Below are positions 1 through 8,908 of a stretch of 34,373 nucleotides of DNA, piece after piece. Numbering within the stretch: position 1 is the first letter of the stretch; every line of letters starts with the position of its first letter. The translations under genes were made by a program, and so were the position numbers. The notes below the pieces were generated by a model that saw only the letters and a list, made by a program, of their open reading frames with translations, was not told the origin of the DNA and searched no databases. Where the stretch lies: assembly GCA_012271165.1 (NCBI GenBank), contig JAAXGX010000057.1, positions 22,223-56,595 of the forward strand, written 5' to 3'. Source of the stretch: Vicinamibacteraceae bacterium (GTDB lineage: Bacteria > Acidobacteriota > Vicinamibacteria > Vicinamibacterales > UBA8438).

Positions 1-16
1 GGCGCAGCCCCGTCTG
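1..16 (+). repeat. R2 repeat, 3' end (truncated by window edge)
   Basis: The first 14 bases are identical to the 3' end of the R2 repeat just upstream of acuI (30031-30044), and the following ATGGAAG also resembles the ATGGAGG that follows that copy. The left part lies outside the window. It sits directly upstream of hppA and supplies an in-frame ATG at 17. Confidence 0.6.
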
Positions 17-40
17 ATGGAAGCTAGCGTCGAGGTTCGA

Positions 41-2149
41 ATGGAACAGCAGCTCTACTTCGTGTTGGGCTGGGGGGCGCCGGTTGCCGCAGCGCTCTTC
101 GCCTACTTCCTGATACGCGGCATCGGCGGCCGGGATCCCGGCACGGAGAGGATGCAGCGGATTGCCGCCCTCATCCGGGCGGGGGCCATGGCCTTCCTGC
201 GGACGGAGTACACCGTCCTGGCGGGCTTCGTCGCCATCATGTTCGTGATCCTGGTGGCGTTCCTGCCCGGTGATTCGTGGCTGACCGGCGTCGCCTTCCT
301 GGTCGGCGCCCTGCTGTCGGCGGGTGCCGGGTGGATCGGCATGCGGACCGCGACGAGCGCCGCGGTGCGGACGACGCACGCCGCGACCACCAGCCTCTCG
401 AGCGCGCTGCGCGTGGCCTTCTCCAGCGGCGCGGTGATGGGCCTGACCGTGGTCGCGCTCGGCACGCTCGGCATCGCCACGCTCTACTACGCGTACGGCG
501 GGTTGCAGGGCGCCGGCGCGAGCGCCGTCGAGTCGCTGTTCGGGTTCTCGCTCGGCGCCTCGTCGATCGCGCTGTTCGCCCGTGTCGGCGGCGGCATCTA
601 CACGAAGGCCGCCGATGTGGCGGGCGACCTGTCCGGCAAGGTCGAGGCCGGCATCCCGGAGGACGATCCCCGGAACCCGGCCACGATCGCCGACAACGTC
701 GGGGACAACGTCGGCGACGTCGCGGGCATGGGCGCCGACCTGTTCGAGTCGTACGTCGGCAGCATCATTTCCTCGATCGCGCTCGCCTGGGCGCTGGGCG
801 CGGCCTCGGCGACCGCGCTGTGGGGCGTCGACGAGGCGGCGTTCGAGACGCTCCAGTCGCGGCTGGTCATCTTCCCGATCCTGCTGGCCGGCATCGGCAT
901 CGTCTCGTCCATCCTGGGCACGTTCGTCGTCAACACCGACGACGAGACGAAGATCGGCAGCGCGCTGCACCGCGGGCTGCTGGTGGCATCGGCGCTCGTC
1001 TTCGTGGGCGCCGGCGCCCTCGTCGCGCTCCTCGACATCCCCGCGGCCATTCTCTGGTGCGTGGTCGCCGGCGTCGCCGCCGGCGTGCTGATCGGCCAGA
1101 TCACCGAGTACTACACCGGCAAGGACAAGCCGCCCGCGCACGGTATCGCGCAGCAGTCGGAGACCGGTCCGGCCACGAACATCATCGCCGGCCTCGGCGT
1201 CGGGATGATGTCGTGCGCGCTGCCGATCGTCGTCATCTGCCTCGCGATCTACTTCAGCTACTCCCAGGCCGAGCTCTACGGCATCGCCATCGCCGCGGTG
1301 GGCATGCTCTCGACGCTCGGCATCAGCCTCGGCGTCGATGCCTACGGGCCGGTCGCCGACAACGCGGGCGGGATAGCGGAGATGAGCGGGTGCGACGCGT
1401 TCGTCCGCGAGCGGACCGACGCGCTCGACGCGGTCGGCAACACGACGGCGGCCATGGGGAAGGGCTTCGCCATCGGCTCGGCGGCGCTGACGGCGCTCGC
1501 CCTCTTCAGCACGTTCCGCGCGACCGCCGACGCGGCGATCGCGGAGGCGGGCGGACCGGCCGCGTTCGAGCCGCGCCTGCTCGATCTCGCGCTCGACAAC
1601 CCCAACGTGCTGCTCGGGCTGCTGCTCGGCGGCATGCTGCCCTTCCTGTTCTCGGCGCTGACCATGAACGCCGTCGGCCGCTCGGCGAACGACATGATCG
1701 AGGAGGTGCGCCGGCAGTTCAAGGAAATCGAGGGACTGCTCGCGGGCGACGCCGAGCCCGACTCGGCGCGCTGCGTGGAGATCTCGACCCGCTCGGCCAT
1801 CCGCGAGATGGTCGTGCCGGGGCTGATCGCCGTGCTGGCGCCGATCGCCGCCGGGTTCCTGCTGGGCATCTCGGGGCTGGGCGGGCTGCTGGCCGGCGCC
1901 CTCGTCACCGGCGTGCTGATGGCACTGATGATGGCCAACGCCGGCGGCGTGTGGGACAACGCCAAGAAGTACATCGAGGAGGGGCATCACGGGGGCAAGG
2001 GCTCGGAGCCGCACAAGGCCGCGGTCATCGGCGACACGGTCGGCGACCCGTTCAAGGACACCTCGGGGCCCAGCCTGAACATCCTGATCAAGCTGATGAG
2101 CGTCGTCGCCGTGATCTTCGCGCCGCTCGTGGTGGCCTGGATGTCGTGA
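41..2149 (+). CDS. hppA: Membrane-bound ion-translocating pyrophosphatase
   Basis: Integral membrane pyrophosphatase that hydrolyses PPi and pumps H+ or Na+ across the inner membrane. The product of 702 residues has the usual length and about 16 hydrophobic segments. Family motifs seen: DLSGKVE followed by [16 protein letters not shown], a central ADNAGGI, and near the C-terminus [10 protein letters not shown]. The stretch [16 protein letters not shown] has Ala where K+-independent enzymes have Lys, which by family knowledge marks the K+-dependent subfamily; the pumped ion cannot be read by eye. Start: ATG 41 has GAGG at 32-35 with a 5-nt spacer. The in-frame ATG at 17 lies in the tail of an R2 repeat and looks fortuitous. 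It stands alone, ahead of the tonB operon. Confidence 0.97.
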   Translation: MEQQLYFVLGWGAPVAAALFAYFLIRGIGGRDPGTERMQRIAALIRAGAMAFLRTEYTVLAGFVAIMFVILVAFLPGDSWLTGVAFLVGALLSAGAGWIGMRTATSAAVRTTHAATTSLSSALRVAFSSGAVMGLTVVALGTLGIATLYYAYGGLQGAGASAVESLFGFSLGASSIALFARVGGGIYTKAADVAGDLSGKVEAGIPEDDPRNPATIADNVGDNVGDVAGMGADLFESYVGSIISSIALAWALGAASATALWGVDEAAFETLQSRLVIFPILLAGIGIVSSILGTFVVNTDDETKIGSALHRGLLVASALVFVGAGALVALLDIPAAILWCVVAGVAAGVLIGQITEYYTGKDKPPAHGIAQQSETGPATNIIAGLGVGMMSCALPIVVICLAIYFSYSQAELYGIAIAAVGMLSTLGISLGVDAYGPVADNAGGIAEMSGCDAFVRERTDALDAVGNTTAAMGKGFAIGSAALTALALFSTFRATADAAIAEAGGPAAFEPRLLDLALDNPNVLLGLLLGGMLPFLFSALTMNAVGRSANDMIEEVRRQFKEIEGLLAGDAEPDSARCVEISTRSAIREMVVPGLIAVLAPIAAGFLLGISGLGGLLAGALVTGVLMALMMANAGGVWDNAKKYIEEGHHGGKGSEPHKAAVIGDTVGDPFKDTSGPSLNILIKLMSVVAVIFAPLVVAWMS

Positions 2150-2217
2150 CGTTCCCGTGACGAGCCGGCGCGGGCCTCCGGCGTCGCCGCCGGGACCCGA
2201 CGCGCGAACGGCCGTGA

Positions 2218-2240
2218 GCCGGCGGCCGGACGCCGCCGGC
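2218..2240 (+). terminator. GC hairpin after hppA
   Basis: A perfect 9-bp stem (GCCGGCGGC at 2218-2226 with GCCGCCGGC at 2232-2240) with a 5-nt loop lies 69 nt after the hppA stop. No T-run follows, so it is only a weak terminator candidate. The rest of 2150-2335 shows nothing I recognise. Confidence 0.3.
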
Positions 2241-2335
2241 GGGAACGGGCGGCAACGTGCAACCTGCTGATTACAGGTATGTTCGCGAAAGGCGACCGAT
2301 GCCGCGCGGTCCGGGCCGGAGGCGGCGGTACTTCG

Positions 2336-2365
2336 TTGACAGTCGTTCGAACCCGTGCTTATAAT
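2336..2365 (+). promoter_or_regulatory. Consensus sigma70 promoter of tonB-exbB-exbD-exbD
   Basis: TTGACA at 2336-2341 and TATAAT at 2360-2365, both perfect hexamers, are separated by 18 nt. Transcription should start near 2372, giving a leader of about 45 nt before the GTG start of tonB at 2419. Confidence 0.8.
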
Positions 2366-2418
2366 CGACGCTCTTTGGAGGCAGCACCCACGCGTTGCGC
2401 AGGGTGAGGAGGGTATCG

Positions 2419-3135
2419 GTGGCAGCCGGTCAAATGTTCGGTGAGATCGCAAATCCCACGATCCGAGTGGGGTCGCGGAAGTGGTATACCGTGCCCGTGT
2501 CCATCGTGGCGCACGTGGTGACCATCGCTGCTGTGGTGATCGTTCCGCTGATGGCAGTCGATGCGTTGCCGACGCCCGCCACGATGATGGCGTTCGTGGC
2601 CGCACCGCCGCCGCCGCCACCACCACCGCCGCCGCCGCCGCCGCCCACGCCGGCGGCGGCCGAGCCGCCGCCGGTCGTCGACGTCAACCCTGACGCCGCG
2701 CCCGTCGTCGCTCCCGACAGCATCGTCGAGGAGTCCGGATTCAACATCGAGAACGTCGGCGGCGTCGAGGGCGGCATCGCGGGCGGTGTCGTCGGCGGCA
2801 TCGTCGGGGGCCTGCCGGAGGCACCGCCGCCGCCGCCGCCGCCGCCCGAGCCGGTGCGCGTGGGCGGGAACATCTCCCCGCCGACGAAGACCAAGGACGT
2901 GCCGCCGGTCTATCCGCCCGTCGCCCAGTCGGCCCGCGTGCAGGGCATCGTCATCCTCGAGGCGGTCATCGGCCCGAGCGGCCGGGTCACCGAGGTGAAG
3001 GTGCTGCGTTCGGTACCGCTGCTCGACGAGGCGGCCATCAACGCGGTGAGGCAGTGGGAATACACACCGACGCTGTTGAACGGCTTGCCCGTGCCCGTCA
3101 TCATGACGGTGACGGTGAACTTCACGTTGCAATAG
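2419..3135 (+). CDS. tonB: TonB-family energy transducer
   Basis: Periplasm-spanning protein that carries proton-motive energy from an ExbB/ExbD motor to outer-membrane TonB-dependent transporters. It has a short cytoplasmic N-terminus, one membrane anchor at about residues 25-46, a long proline-rich linker with two poly-Pro runs, and a C-terminal TonB domain of about 75 residues (VYPPVAQSARVQG, then GPSGRVTEVKVL, AINAVRQWEYTPT). Start: GTG 2419 has GAGGAGG at 2406-2412, 6 nt upstream; an in-frame TTG at 2395 lacks a ribosome site and would add eight residues. It is first in a four-gene operon with its motor proteins. The poly-Pro runs are encoded by CCG/CCA repeats and probably need EF-P for translation. 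Confidence 0.92.
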   Translation: MAAGQMFGEIANPTIRVGSRKWYTVPVSIVAHVVTIAAVVIVPLMAVDALPTPATMMAFVAAPPPPPPPPPPPPPPTPAAAEPPPVVDVNPDAAPVVAPDSIVEESGFNIENVGGVEGGIAGGVVGGIVGGLPEAPPPPPPPPEPVRVGGNISPPTKTKDVPPVYPPVAQSARVQGIVILEAVIGPSGRVTEVKVLRSVPLLDEAAINAVRQWEYTPTLLNGLPVPVIMTVTVNFTLQ

Positions 3136-3207
3136 ATTGGGCGCCGGAACGGCGCTCGTTCCGGCGTTGCACTTTGCCCTGAAGGCTGGTGTCCGAGGAG
3201 GATTCAG

Positions 3208-3876
3208 ATGGATTTGCTCGAGATGTGGGAACAGATGAGTCTGATGGTCAAGTTGCTGATGGGCGTGCTCGGGGTGATGTCGATGATCTCCGTCGGCGTT
3301 TTCTTTGAGCGGATCTTCACGTTCTTCCAGGCCCAGAAGCAGTCCAAGGCCTTCGCGCCGCAGGTGGCGAAGCACCTCAAGGACAGCAAGCTGAAGGAGG
3401 GCATCGCCGTCTCGCAGTCGAAGAACTTCAAGTACAGCCACCTGGCCAAGGTGGTGCTGGCCGGCCTGCAGGAGTACCAGTTCCAGCAGGACACCGGCGT
3501 GCAGCTCGACAAGGACGACGTCGTCGACAGCGTCCGCCGCGCCATTCAGCGTGCGTCCGCGCTGACCGCCGCCGACCTGAAGAAGGGGCTGGGATTCCTG
3601 GCGACCATCGGCTCGACCGCCGTGTTCGTCGGCCTGCTGGCGACCACGATCGGCGTCATCAACGCCTTCCAGGGCATCGCGCAGACCGGGTCGGGCGGAC
3701 TCGGCGCCGTCTCGGGCGGCATCTCGGAGGCGCTCGTCGGCACGGCCATCGGGCTGTTCGTGGCCATCCCGGCGGTGTGGTTCTACAACTACCTCACCGG
3801 CCGGATCGAGTACTTCAACGTCGAGATGGACAACTCGTCGTCCGAGCTCGTGGACTACTTCATCAAGAAGTCGTAA
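3208..3876 (+). CDS. exbB: ExbB/TolQ-type proton channel subunit
   Basis: MotA/TolQ/ExbB-family inner-membrane protein of 222 residues that forms the proton-conducting pentamer driving TonB. Three hydrophobic segments fit the family: about residues 10-36, 128-152 (FLATIGSTAVFVGLLATTIG) and 176-198 (EALVGTAIGLFVAIPAVWFY), with a large cytoplasmic region between the first and second. The signature GLLATTIGVINAF is clear. A strong ribosome site (GAGGAGG) lies 7 nt before the ATG. It is second in the operon, 72 nt after tonB and just upstream of two exbD genes, so a TonB motor is more likely than TolQ; no tolA, tolB or pal is present. Confidence 0.93.
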   Translation: MDLLEMWEQMSLMVKLLMGVLGVMSMISVGVFFERIFTFFQAQKQSKAFAPQVAKHLKDSKLKEGIAVSQSKNFKYSHLAKVVLAGLQEYQFQQDTGVQLDKDDVVDSVRRAIQRASALTAADLKKGLGFLATIGSTAVFVGLLATTIGVINAFQGIAQTGSGGLGAVSGGISEALVGTAIGLFVAIPAVWFYNYLTGRIEYFNVEMDNSSSELVDYFIKKS

Positions 3877-3909
3877 CTCCAACGCACTCTGCCGGAGGAG
3901 GATTCACCC

Positions 3910-4341
3910 ATGGGAATGGATGTTGGCGGGGAAAGCGGTGGACTCAACTCGCAGATCAACGTGACGCCGCTGGCCGACGTGATGTTGGTGTTGCTGATCA
4001 TCGTCATGCTGATTGCGCCCCTGCTGCAAGCGGGCGTCGCCGTGACGCTCCCGGAGGCGGCCAACACGGTGGAAAAGCCGGACAACGACGCCAACACGGT
4101 GTTGCACGTGGACGCGGCCGGGCGGTTCTACGTGGACAACCAGATGACCGAGGAGAGCCAGTTGCTGGCCACCGTGCAGCGCGCGCTCGACCGCAAGCTG
4201 GAGCGGATCGTGCTGATCAAGGCCGACCAGGGCGCCCGCTACGCCGAGGTGATGGACGTGCTGGACCGGTTGCAGCGGGCGGGCATCGAGGACATCGGGC
4301 TCGTCACCGAGCGGCGGCTGCGCGGAGCCGCGGGAGGCTAG
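3910..4341 (+). CDS. exbD: ExbD/TolR-family biopolymer transport protein (first copy)
   Basis: Single-span motor subunit of 143 residues. The N-terminal NVTPLADVMLVLLIIVML segment carries the membrane Asp that relays protons in this family, and the periplasmic C-terminal half (ILIKADQGARYAEVMDVLD-like) is the normal ExbD fold. The ribosome site GGAGGAGG precedes the ATG. Two different exbD genes in tandem suggest a mixed ExbD complex or separate partners. Confidence 0.93.
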   Translation: MGMDVGGESGGLNSQINVTPLADVMLVLLIIVMLIAPLLQAGVAVTLPEAANTVEKPDNDANTVLHVDAAGRFYVDNQMTEESQLLATVQRALDRKLERIVLIKADQGARYAEVMDVLDRLQRAGIEDIGLVTERRLRGAAGG

Positions 4342-4344
4342 CCG

Positions 4345-4809
4345 ATGGCACACAAGCATCACGGCGCCGAGACCGTCGTTCAGGTCACGAAGGCCGAAGC
4401 GAACTCCGAGATCAACATCACGCCGTTCATCGACGTGCTGCTGGTGCTGATCGTCATCTTCCTGGCCGCCCTGCCGTTGAATCAGCGGGGGCTAGACATC
4501 AACCTGCCGCTCGAGACGCAGGGCTCCCAGCAGGCTGCGACCGACAGCAGCCAGATCGTGCTGGAGTACACGGCCGACCGGAGGCTCTCGATCAACAACC
4601 AGGACGTCGCCCTGCCGGTGCTTCAGTCCAGGCTGCGCGAGATCTTCGAGACGCGGCGTGACAAGACGATGTTCATTGCCGGCGCCGGAACCCTCACCTA
4701 CGGCGAGATCATCGACGTGATCGACGCCGCGAAGGGAGCCGGGGTCGACAAGGTCGGTATCGTCACCGAGGGGATGCGCCGGGCCGCGGGCGCGGCGCCG
4801 GTCGGCTAG
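4345..4809 (+). CDS. exbD: ExbD/TolR-family biopolymer transport protein (second copy)
   Basis: Second ExbD paralog, 154 residues, starting only 3 nt after the first one stops, so translation is likely coupled. The membrane segment EINITPFIDVLLVLIVIFL keeps the key Asp. The periplasmic domain contains a GTLTYGEIIDVIDAAKGAG stretch typical of ExbD. It differs from the first copy in its N-terminal extension, which is rich in His and Lys, and in most of the linker. It is the last gene of the tonB operon and is followed by a hairpin at 4858-4890. Confidence 0.92.
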   Translation: MAHKHHGAETVVQVTKAEANSEINITPFIDVLLVLIVIFLAALPLNQRGLDINLPLETQGSQQAATDSSQIVLEYTADRRLSINNQDVALPVLQSRLREIFETRRDKTMFIAGAGTLTYGEIIDVIDAAKGAGVDKVGIVTEGMRRAAGAAPVG

Positions 4810-4857
4810 AGAGCCGAAGACCCCGTTCGGGATTCCCCCCTTGCCTGGGGGCAAGCG

Positions 4858-4890
4858 GAATGGCCGGGCGCTCGTCGCGTCCGGCCATTC
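4858..4890 (+). terminator. Hairpin ending the tonB operon
   Basis: A perfect 10-bp stem (GAATGGCCGG at 4858-4867 with CCGGCCATTC at 4881-4890) with a 13-nt loop lies 48 nt after the last exbD stop. The downstream sequence is only mildly T-rich (TCGTGT). Confidence 0.5.
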
Positions 4891-5190
4891 TCGTGTACGG
4901 TGACCGGCCGCAACACCCGCCGCCGCCTCGTCCCGCCAAGCGCGATTTCCGGCCAGCTACCGGCGCCCGGACCTCGTTCCGGCGCGCCGCCACCCGGTAC
5001 CGAACGTTCCGTTGCCGTTGGGTCGGCTACTGCGGGCGTCCGTCACGAACCGCCCGGAGCGGCTCGGCGTCGGGTCTTCCGTGGTGGTGGTAGCCGGGGG
5101 TCGCAACCGTCGGGCAGCCGGTTACCGTCCGGCGCCGGCGGAGCGAGGAGGGGGCGCACCGCATGCCGCCGGCGGTGCCGGGAGGCGGTT
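4891..5190. other. Intergenic stretch with no recognised gene
   Basis: About 300 nt of very GC-rich sequence lie between the convergent exbD and TPR lipoprotein genes. Short open frames exist on both strands but have arginine/proline-rich, low-complexity translations with no family signature. Apart from the flanking hairpins I see nothing functional. Confidence 0.5.
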
Positions 5191-5223
5191 GGCGGCGGCC
5201 CGCCGGTGCGGCGGGCCGCCGCC
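5191..5223 (-). terminator. Strong GC hairpin after the TPR lipoprotein gene
   Basis: A perfect 14-bp stem (5191-5204 with 5210-5223) with a 5-nt loop lies 15 nt beyond the stop codon of the minus-strand TPR gene. There is no T-tract. Its position and strength suggest a terminator or an mRNA 3'-end stabiliser. Confidence 0.5.
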
Positions 5224-5238
5224 GGGTAGGCGGAGAGC

Positions 5239-6231
5239 TCAGTTGGCGGCCGGCGCGGCCGTGCCGGACTGCTGCTCCTCCTGCAACTGCTCGGCGCGGT
5301 CACGCAGCTCGTCCGCTTCCGCGATGAGGCTGTCCACCTCGTCCCGGTCGTCCGTCTCGTTGGCCTTCATGCGGAGCAGGATGTTCTTGTAGACCAGCGC
5401 ATCGACGTAGCGGTCGTTGAGGCCGATCGCGGTGTCCGCCGCCGTGAGCCCGGCCTCGATGTACTCGACCTTCTGGTCCTGCGTGATCCGGAAGTCCCGG
5501 AACGCCTTCTCCCAGTAGAACGTCGAGATCGTGTAGAAGGCTTCGGGATTGTCGGGCTCGATGTCGGCCCGCTGCTCCAGCGCGTCGATGGTCAGCTCGA
5601 ACTCGCCCGCGCGATTGTAGAACCCGGCGAGCTGCAGATAGACGATGGGATCGTCCGGATGCAGGTTCCTGACCTCCAGCATGACCGCTTCGGCGTCCTC
5701 GTACAGCCCGGACTGCTCGTAGAGGTTGGCCAGGGCGAAGTAGTTGTCCGGATTCTCCGGGTCGTTCAGGATCATCTGACGCAGCACGGGCTCCGACCTG
5801 GCCGGATCGTTCGCCTTGTCGGGCCCGAACGCCGCAACCAGGTACTGCATCGACAGGCGCCTCAGATCCGGATCGGCGATCCGCTCCGACGCCAGGGTGT
5901 AGTACCTGACGGCGTCTTCCAGGAAGGCGTCGTTCTCGGGCTCGCCCGCGCGCACCGGCTTGTACAGGTTGTCGTAGGAGTTGGCCACGTAGAAGTACGT
6001 GGCGGTCAACTGCTCGTTCAGCAGCGGATCGCCCTCGCCCACCTCGTCGAGGATGGCCAGGATCTCCTCATAGTGCTCCACGGCGCCCTCGTAGTCGCCG
6101 CGGCCGTAGGCCAGGTTCGCTTCCTTGAACGTCCGCATGGCGCCCACCTGGTCCAGATAGCCGCACGAGGCCAACGGGACTATCAGTGCGGCCACCACGA
6201 TGGCTCTTGCGACGCTGCGTCCGATATTCAT
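5239..6231 (-). CDS. TPR-repeat lipoprotein
   Basis: Predicted lipoprotein of 330 residues. The N-terminus (MNIGRS, hydrophobic core, then PLASCGYLDQ) has a clear lipobox, LASC, so the mature protein should begin at the Cys and be anchored by lipid after Lgt and LspA processing. The rest is helical tetratricopeptide repeats, for example ANLAYGRGDYEGAVEHYEEI and, later, FALANLYEQSGLYEDAEAVM. The C-terminus is charged and Glu/Gln-rich. Start: ATG 6231 opens directly on the signal peptide; an upstream in-frame ATG at 6282 would bury it. Its promoter is divergent from that of rel. Family proteins act as assembly scaffolds in the envelope, but no specific role can be assigned here. Confidence 0.85.
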   Translation of the reverse strand: MNIGRSVARAIVVAALIVPLASCGYLDQVGAMRTFKEANLAYGRGDYEGAVEHYEEILAILDEVGEGDPLLNEQLTATYFYVANSYDNLYKPVRAGEPENDAFLEDAVRYYTLASERIADPDLRRLSMQYLVAAFGPDKANDPARSEPVLRQMILNDPENPDNYFALANLYEQSGLYEDAEAVMLEVRNLHPDDPIVYLQLAGFYNRAGEFELTIDALEQRADIEPDNPEAFYTISTFYWEKAFRDFRITQDQKVEYIEAGLTAADTAIGLNDRYVDALVYKNILLRMKANETDDRDEVDSLIAEADELRDRAEQLQEEQQSGTAAPAAN

Positions 6232-6380
6232 CCTGCTTCCCCTTTCGCCCCCGATCCGCGGCTGGCCGGCACGGCGCGGCATGGCGCCGCGTGCCGCCGG
6301 CCCGGGCCCACGCCCGCTCCCTGGATCGGGGTCGGTGACCGAGAAGAGACACCGCCCCCCGGGCGGTGAAAAGCCGGGTC

Positions 6381-6410
6381 AGTATAGTGAAGCAAAAAAC
6401 GGGAAGTCAA
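6381..6410 (-). promoter_or_regulatory. Promoter of the TPR lipoprotein gene
   Basis: On the minus strand, TTGACT (6410-6405) and TATACT (6386-6381) are separated by 18 nt. Transcription starting near 6374 would give a leader of about 140 nt. It lies back to back with the rel promoter. Confidence 0.65.
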
Positions 6411-6427
6411 GACTCCCGTGCCCTTCC

Positions 6428-6456
6428 TTGACCGTCCCAGGCGGCGACCATATGAT
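6428..6456 (+). promoter_or_regulatory. Promoter of rel
   Basis: TTGACC (6428-6433) and TATGAT (6451-6456) are 17 nt apart. The predicted start near 6463 lies beyond the in-frame ATG codons at 6451 and 6454, which rules these out as translation starts and supports ATG 6509. Confidence 0.65.
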
Positions 6457-6508
6457 GGGCACGATCTGCTCTGAATCCCCGCATCTTGTTGTTCAGCAGA
6501 AGGTTGCA

Positions 6509-8665
6509 ATGACCAGCTTCGAAGACTTGGCTTCGAGGGCGCGGGCCATCAACCCCGACGTCGACACCGACCTCCTGCGCCGCGCCTACGAGTTCTCGGC
6601 CGCAGAGCACGCGGGTCAGGTGCGGCGCTCGGGTGAGGCGTACATCACCCATCCGCTGGAGGTGGCGGCGCTCGTCACGGAGATGAAGCTGGACCACGTG
6701 GCCATCGCGGCCGGGCTGCTGCACGACGTGGTCGAGGACACGCTGACGACCATCGAGCGGGTGAGCGAGCTGTTCGGTCCGGAGGTGGCGCATGTCGTCG
6801 AGGGCGTGACGAAGATCAGCACCATCCCGTTCTCGTCGAGCGAGGAGCGGCAGGCCGAAAACTTCCGCAAGATGCTGCTCGCCATGGTGAACGACGCACG
6901 CGTCATCCTGGTCAAGCTCGCGGACCGGCTGCACAACATGCGCACGCTCGATTCGCTCGGCGAGGAGCGGCGGATCAAGATCTCGCAGGAGACGCTGGAC
7001 ATCTACGCCCCCATCGCGCACCGGTTGGGGATGAGCAAGATCAAGAACGAGCTGGAGGAGCTGGCATTCCGGCAGCTCGAGCCGGAGGCGTACGAGAGCC
7101 TGCGCAAGTCGGTCGAGAGGCGGCGCGAGGAGACCGAGCAGACGATGTCCGTGCTGAAGGGCACGCTCGTCAAGCGGCTGCGCGAGGCCGAGGTGCCCAT
7201 CGTCGAGGTCGAGGGCCGCATGAAGCGTCTCTTCAGCATTCGCCAGAAGATCAAGCGGCAGCAGATCGGTCTCGAGGAGGTGTACGACCTGGTTGCCCTG
7301 CGCGTGATCACCCGGTCGGTGCGGGACTGCTACGCGGCGCTAGGCATCATCCACCAGACCTGGGCGCCCGTGCCGGGGCGCTTCAAGGACTTCGTCGCCA
7401 TGCCCCGGCCCAACGCCTACCAGTCGCTGCATACCGCCGTCGTCAGCGAGCGCGGATTTCCGTTCGAGGTGCAGATCCGATCGGAGCGGATGCACCGCGT
7501 GGCCGAGGACGGGATCGCCGCGCATTGGAAGTACAAGGAAGGCCGGATCGGCGCGAACACCGACGAGCGGTACTTCGCCTGGCTGCGGCAGCTGCTGGAG
7601 TGGCAGCAGGAGGTCCGGGATCCGAGGGAGTTCATCCACAGCCTCAAGGTCGACCTGTACCCCGAGGAGGTCTACACGTTCACGCCGCGGGGCGAGGTGA
7701 AGGCGCTGCCGCGGGGGGCCACGCCGGTCGACTTCGCATACTCCATCCACACCGACGTGGGCCACACCTGCGTGGGGGCGCGCATCAACGGCCGGATGGT
7801 GCCGCTCCGGACGCACCTGCAGAGCGGGGACATCGTCGAGATCGTGACCGCCGGCGCTCACAAGCCGAGCCGGGACTGGCTGAACTTCGTCGTCACCACG
7901 CGCGCGCGCAACAAGATCAAGCACTTCATCACCGCGGAGGAGAAGGTGCGCGCCGTGGAGCTCGGCCGCCGCCTGCTCGACAAGGAGGTGCGGCGCCTGG
8001 ACCTCAGCCCGAAGACGGTGCTGGACGCCGAGCAGCTCGACCGCATAGCCAGCGACTTCGCCTCGAAGAAGGGCGACGATCTCCTCGCCGCCGTCGGCTA
8101 CGGCAAGGTGTCGCTGCACCGGGTGCTCGAGCGTCTCGTGCCCCAGGAGCGGCTGCGGCAGCGCAGCGGCCCGACCGCCATCGCCTCGGTCGTCCGCCGC
8201 GTGTTCAGGTCGCGCGAGCAGAAGCTCAAGATCAAGGGGTTCGACGACTTCATGGCCTTCCGCGCACGGTGCTGCACGCCGATCCGGGGCGAGAAGATCG
8301 TCGGCTACGTGACGCGGGGCAAGGGCGTCTCGGTCCACTCGGTGACGTGCCCCAATGTGCTCAACCTGCTGTACGACCCCGAGCGGCGCATCGACGTCGT
8401 GTGGGACAAGGCCGACGACACCAGCGCGTTCACCGTGGCACTCACCATTCAGGTGGAGGATCGCCGCGGCATCCTCGCCGACGTGACCTCCTCCATCGCG
8501 GGCGTGAACATCAGCATGAGGAAGGTCGAGGCCTCCGCGAACGACAACCACCACGGCCAGATCAGCGTCACCCTGGACATCACCGACCTCAAGCACCTGC
8601 AGCGGGTAATCAAGGTCGTCCGGGCCGTGCCGGGCGTGGTCGACGTCGAGCGGGTGCTGCGGTAG
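6509..8665 (+). CDS. rel: Bifunctional (p)ppGpp synthetase/hydrolase (RelA/SpoT homolog)
   Basis: Cytoplasmic stringent-response enzyme of 718 residues with full Rel architecture. The HD hydrolase domain has LLHDVVEDT at about residue 70. The synthetase domain has VYDLVALRVI, GRFKDFVAMPRPNAYQSLHT near residue 290 and FEVQIRSERM. A TGS domain (VYTFTPRGEVKALPRGATPV) starts at about 380, and a C-terminal ACT domain occupies about 642-718. The HD metal ligands are intact, and the synthetase loop reads RFKD, the RxKD form found in bifunctional enzymes rather than the ExDD form of synthetase-only RelA. ATG 6509 follows AGAAGG at 6499-6504. It shares a divergent promoter region with the TPR lipoprotein. 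Confidence 0.96.
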   Translation: MTSFEDLASRARAINPDVDTDLLRRAYEFSAAEHAGQVRRSGEAYITHPLEVAALVTEMKLDHVAIAAGLLHDVVEDTLTTIERVSELFGPEVAHVVEGVTKISTIPFSSSEERQAENFRKMLLAMVNDARVILVKLADRLHNMRTLDSLGEERRIKISQETLDIYAPIAHRLGMSKIKNELEELAFRQLEPEAYESLRKSVERRREETEQTMSVLKGTLVKRLREAEVPIVEVEGRMKRLFSIRQKIKRQQIGLEEVYDLVALRVITRSVRDCYAALGIIHQTWAPVPGRFKDFVAMPRPNAYQSLHTAVVSERGFPFEVQIRSERMHRVAEDGIAAHWKYKEGRIGANTDERYFAWLRQLLEWQQEVRDPREFIHSLKVDLYPEEVYTFTPRGEVKALPRGATPVDFAYSIHTDVGHTCVGARINGRMVPLRTHLQSGDIVEIVTAGAHKPSRDWLNFVVTTRARNKIKHFITAEEKVRAVELGRRLLDKEVRRLDLSPKTVLDAEQLDRIASDFASKKGDDLLAAVGYGKVSLHRVLERLVPQERLRQRSGPTAIASVVRRVFRSREQKLKIKGFDDFMAFRARCCTPIRGEKIVGYVTRGKGVSVHSVTCPNVLNLLYDPERRIDVVWDKADDTSAFTVALTIQVEDRRGILADVTSSIAGVNISMRKVEASANDNHHGQISVTLDITDLKHLQRVIKVVRAVPGVVDVERVLR

Positions 8666-8685
8666 GAGGCGTCCCGCGGGGCGGG

Positions 8686-8877
8686 TCAGGCGGCCTTGGT
8701 GATGCGGTTCGAGCGGATGCAGCGGGTGCAGACGCGGAGACGCCTGACGCCGCCGTTCACGACGACGCGCACCGTCTGGATGTTGGCTTCGAAACGCCGG
8801 CGCGTCACGTTGTGCGCGTGACTCACGTTCCGGCCGAACACGGGCCCCTTACCGCATATATCGCAACGTCGCGCCAT
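8686..8877 (-). CDS. rpmB: 50S ribosomal protein L28
   Basis: Large-subunit ribosomal protein of 63 residues. MARRCDICGKGPVFG and NVSHAHN at the N-terminus are typical L28, as is the C-terminal VCTRCIRSNRI. Two CxxC pairs mark the zinc-binding form. ATG 8877 is preferred over an upstream in-frame GTG at 8883 because family members begin at MxRxCxxCGK. It converges on rel, with 20 nt between the stop codons. Confidence 0.97.
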   Translation of the reverse strand: MARRCDICGKGPVFGRNVSHAHNVTRRRFEANIQTVRVVVNGGVRRLRVCTRCIRSNRITKAA

Positions 8878-8899
8878 CTGCACCTGCCTTGAACGGGAG

Positions 8900-8908
8900 A
8901 GTATAGCA
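8900..8908 (-). promoter_or_regulatory. Extended -10 promoter of rpmB
   Basis: The minus strand reads TGCTATACT, an extended -10 element, about 22 nt upstream of the rpmB ATG. No convincing -35 hexamer is visible. The same nonamer lies upstream of moaE. Confidence 0.5.

Noticed and set aside
2395-2418. TTG 2395 as the tonB start
   Set aside because: It would place the ribosome site GAGGAGG inside the coding region; GTG 2419 is spaced 6 nt from it.
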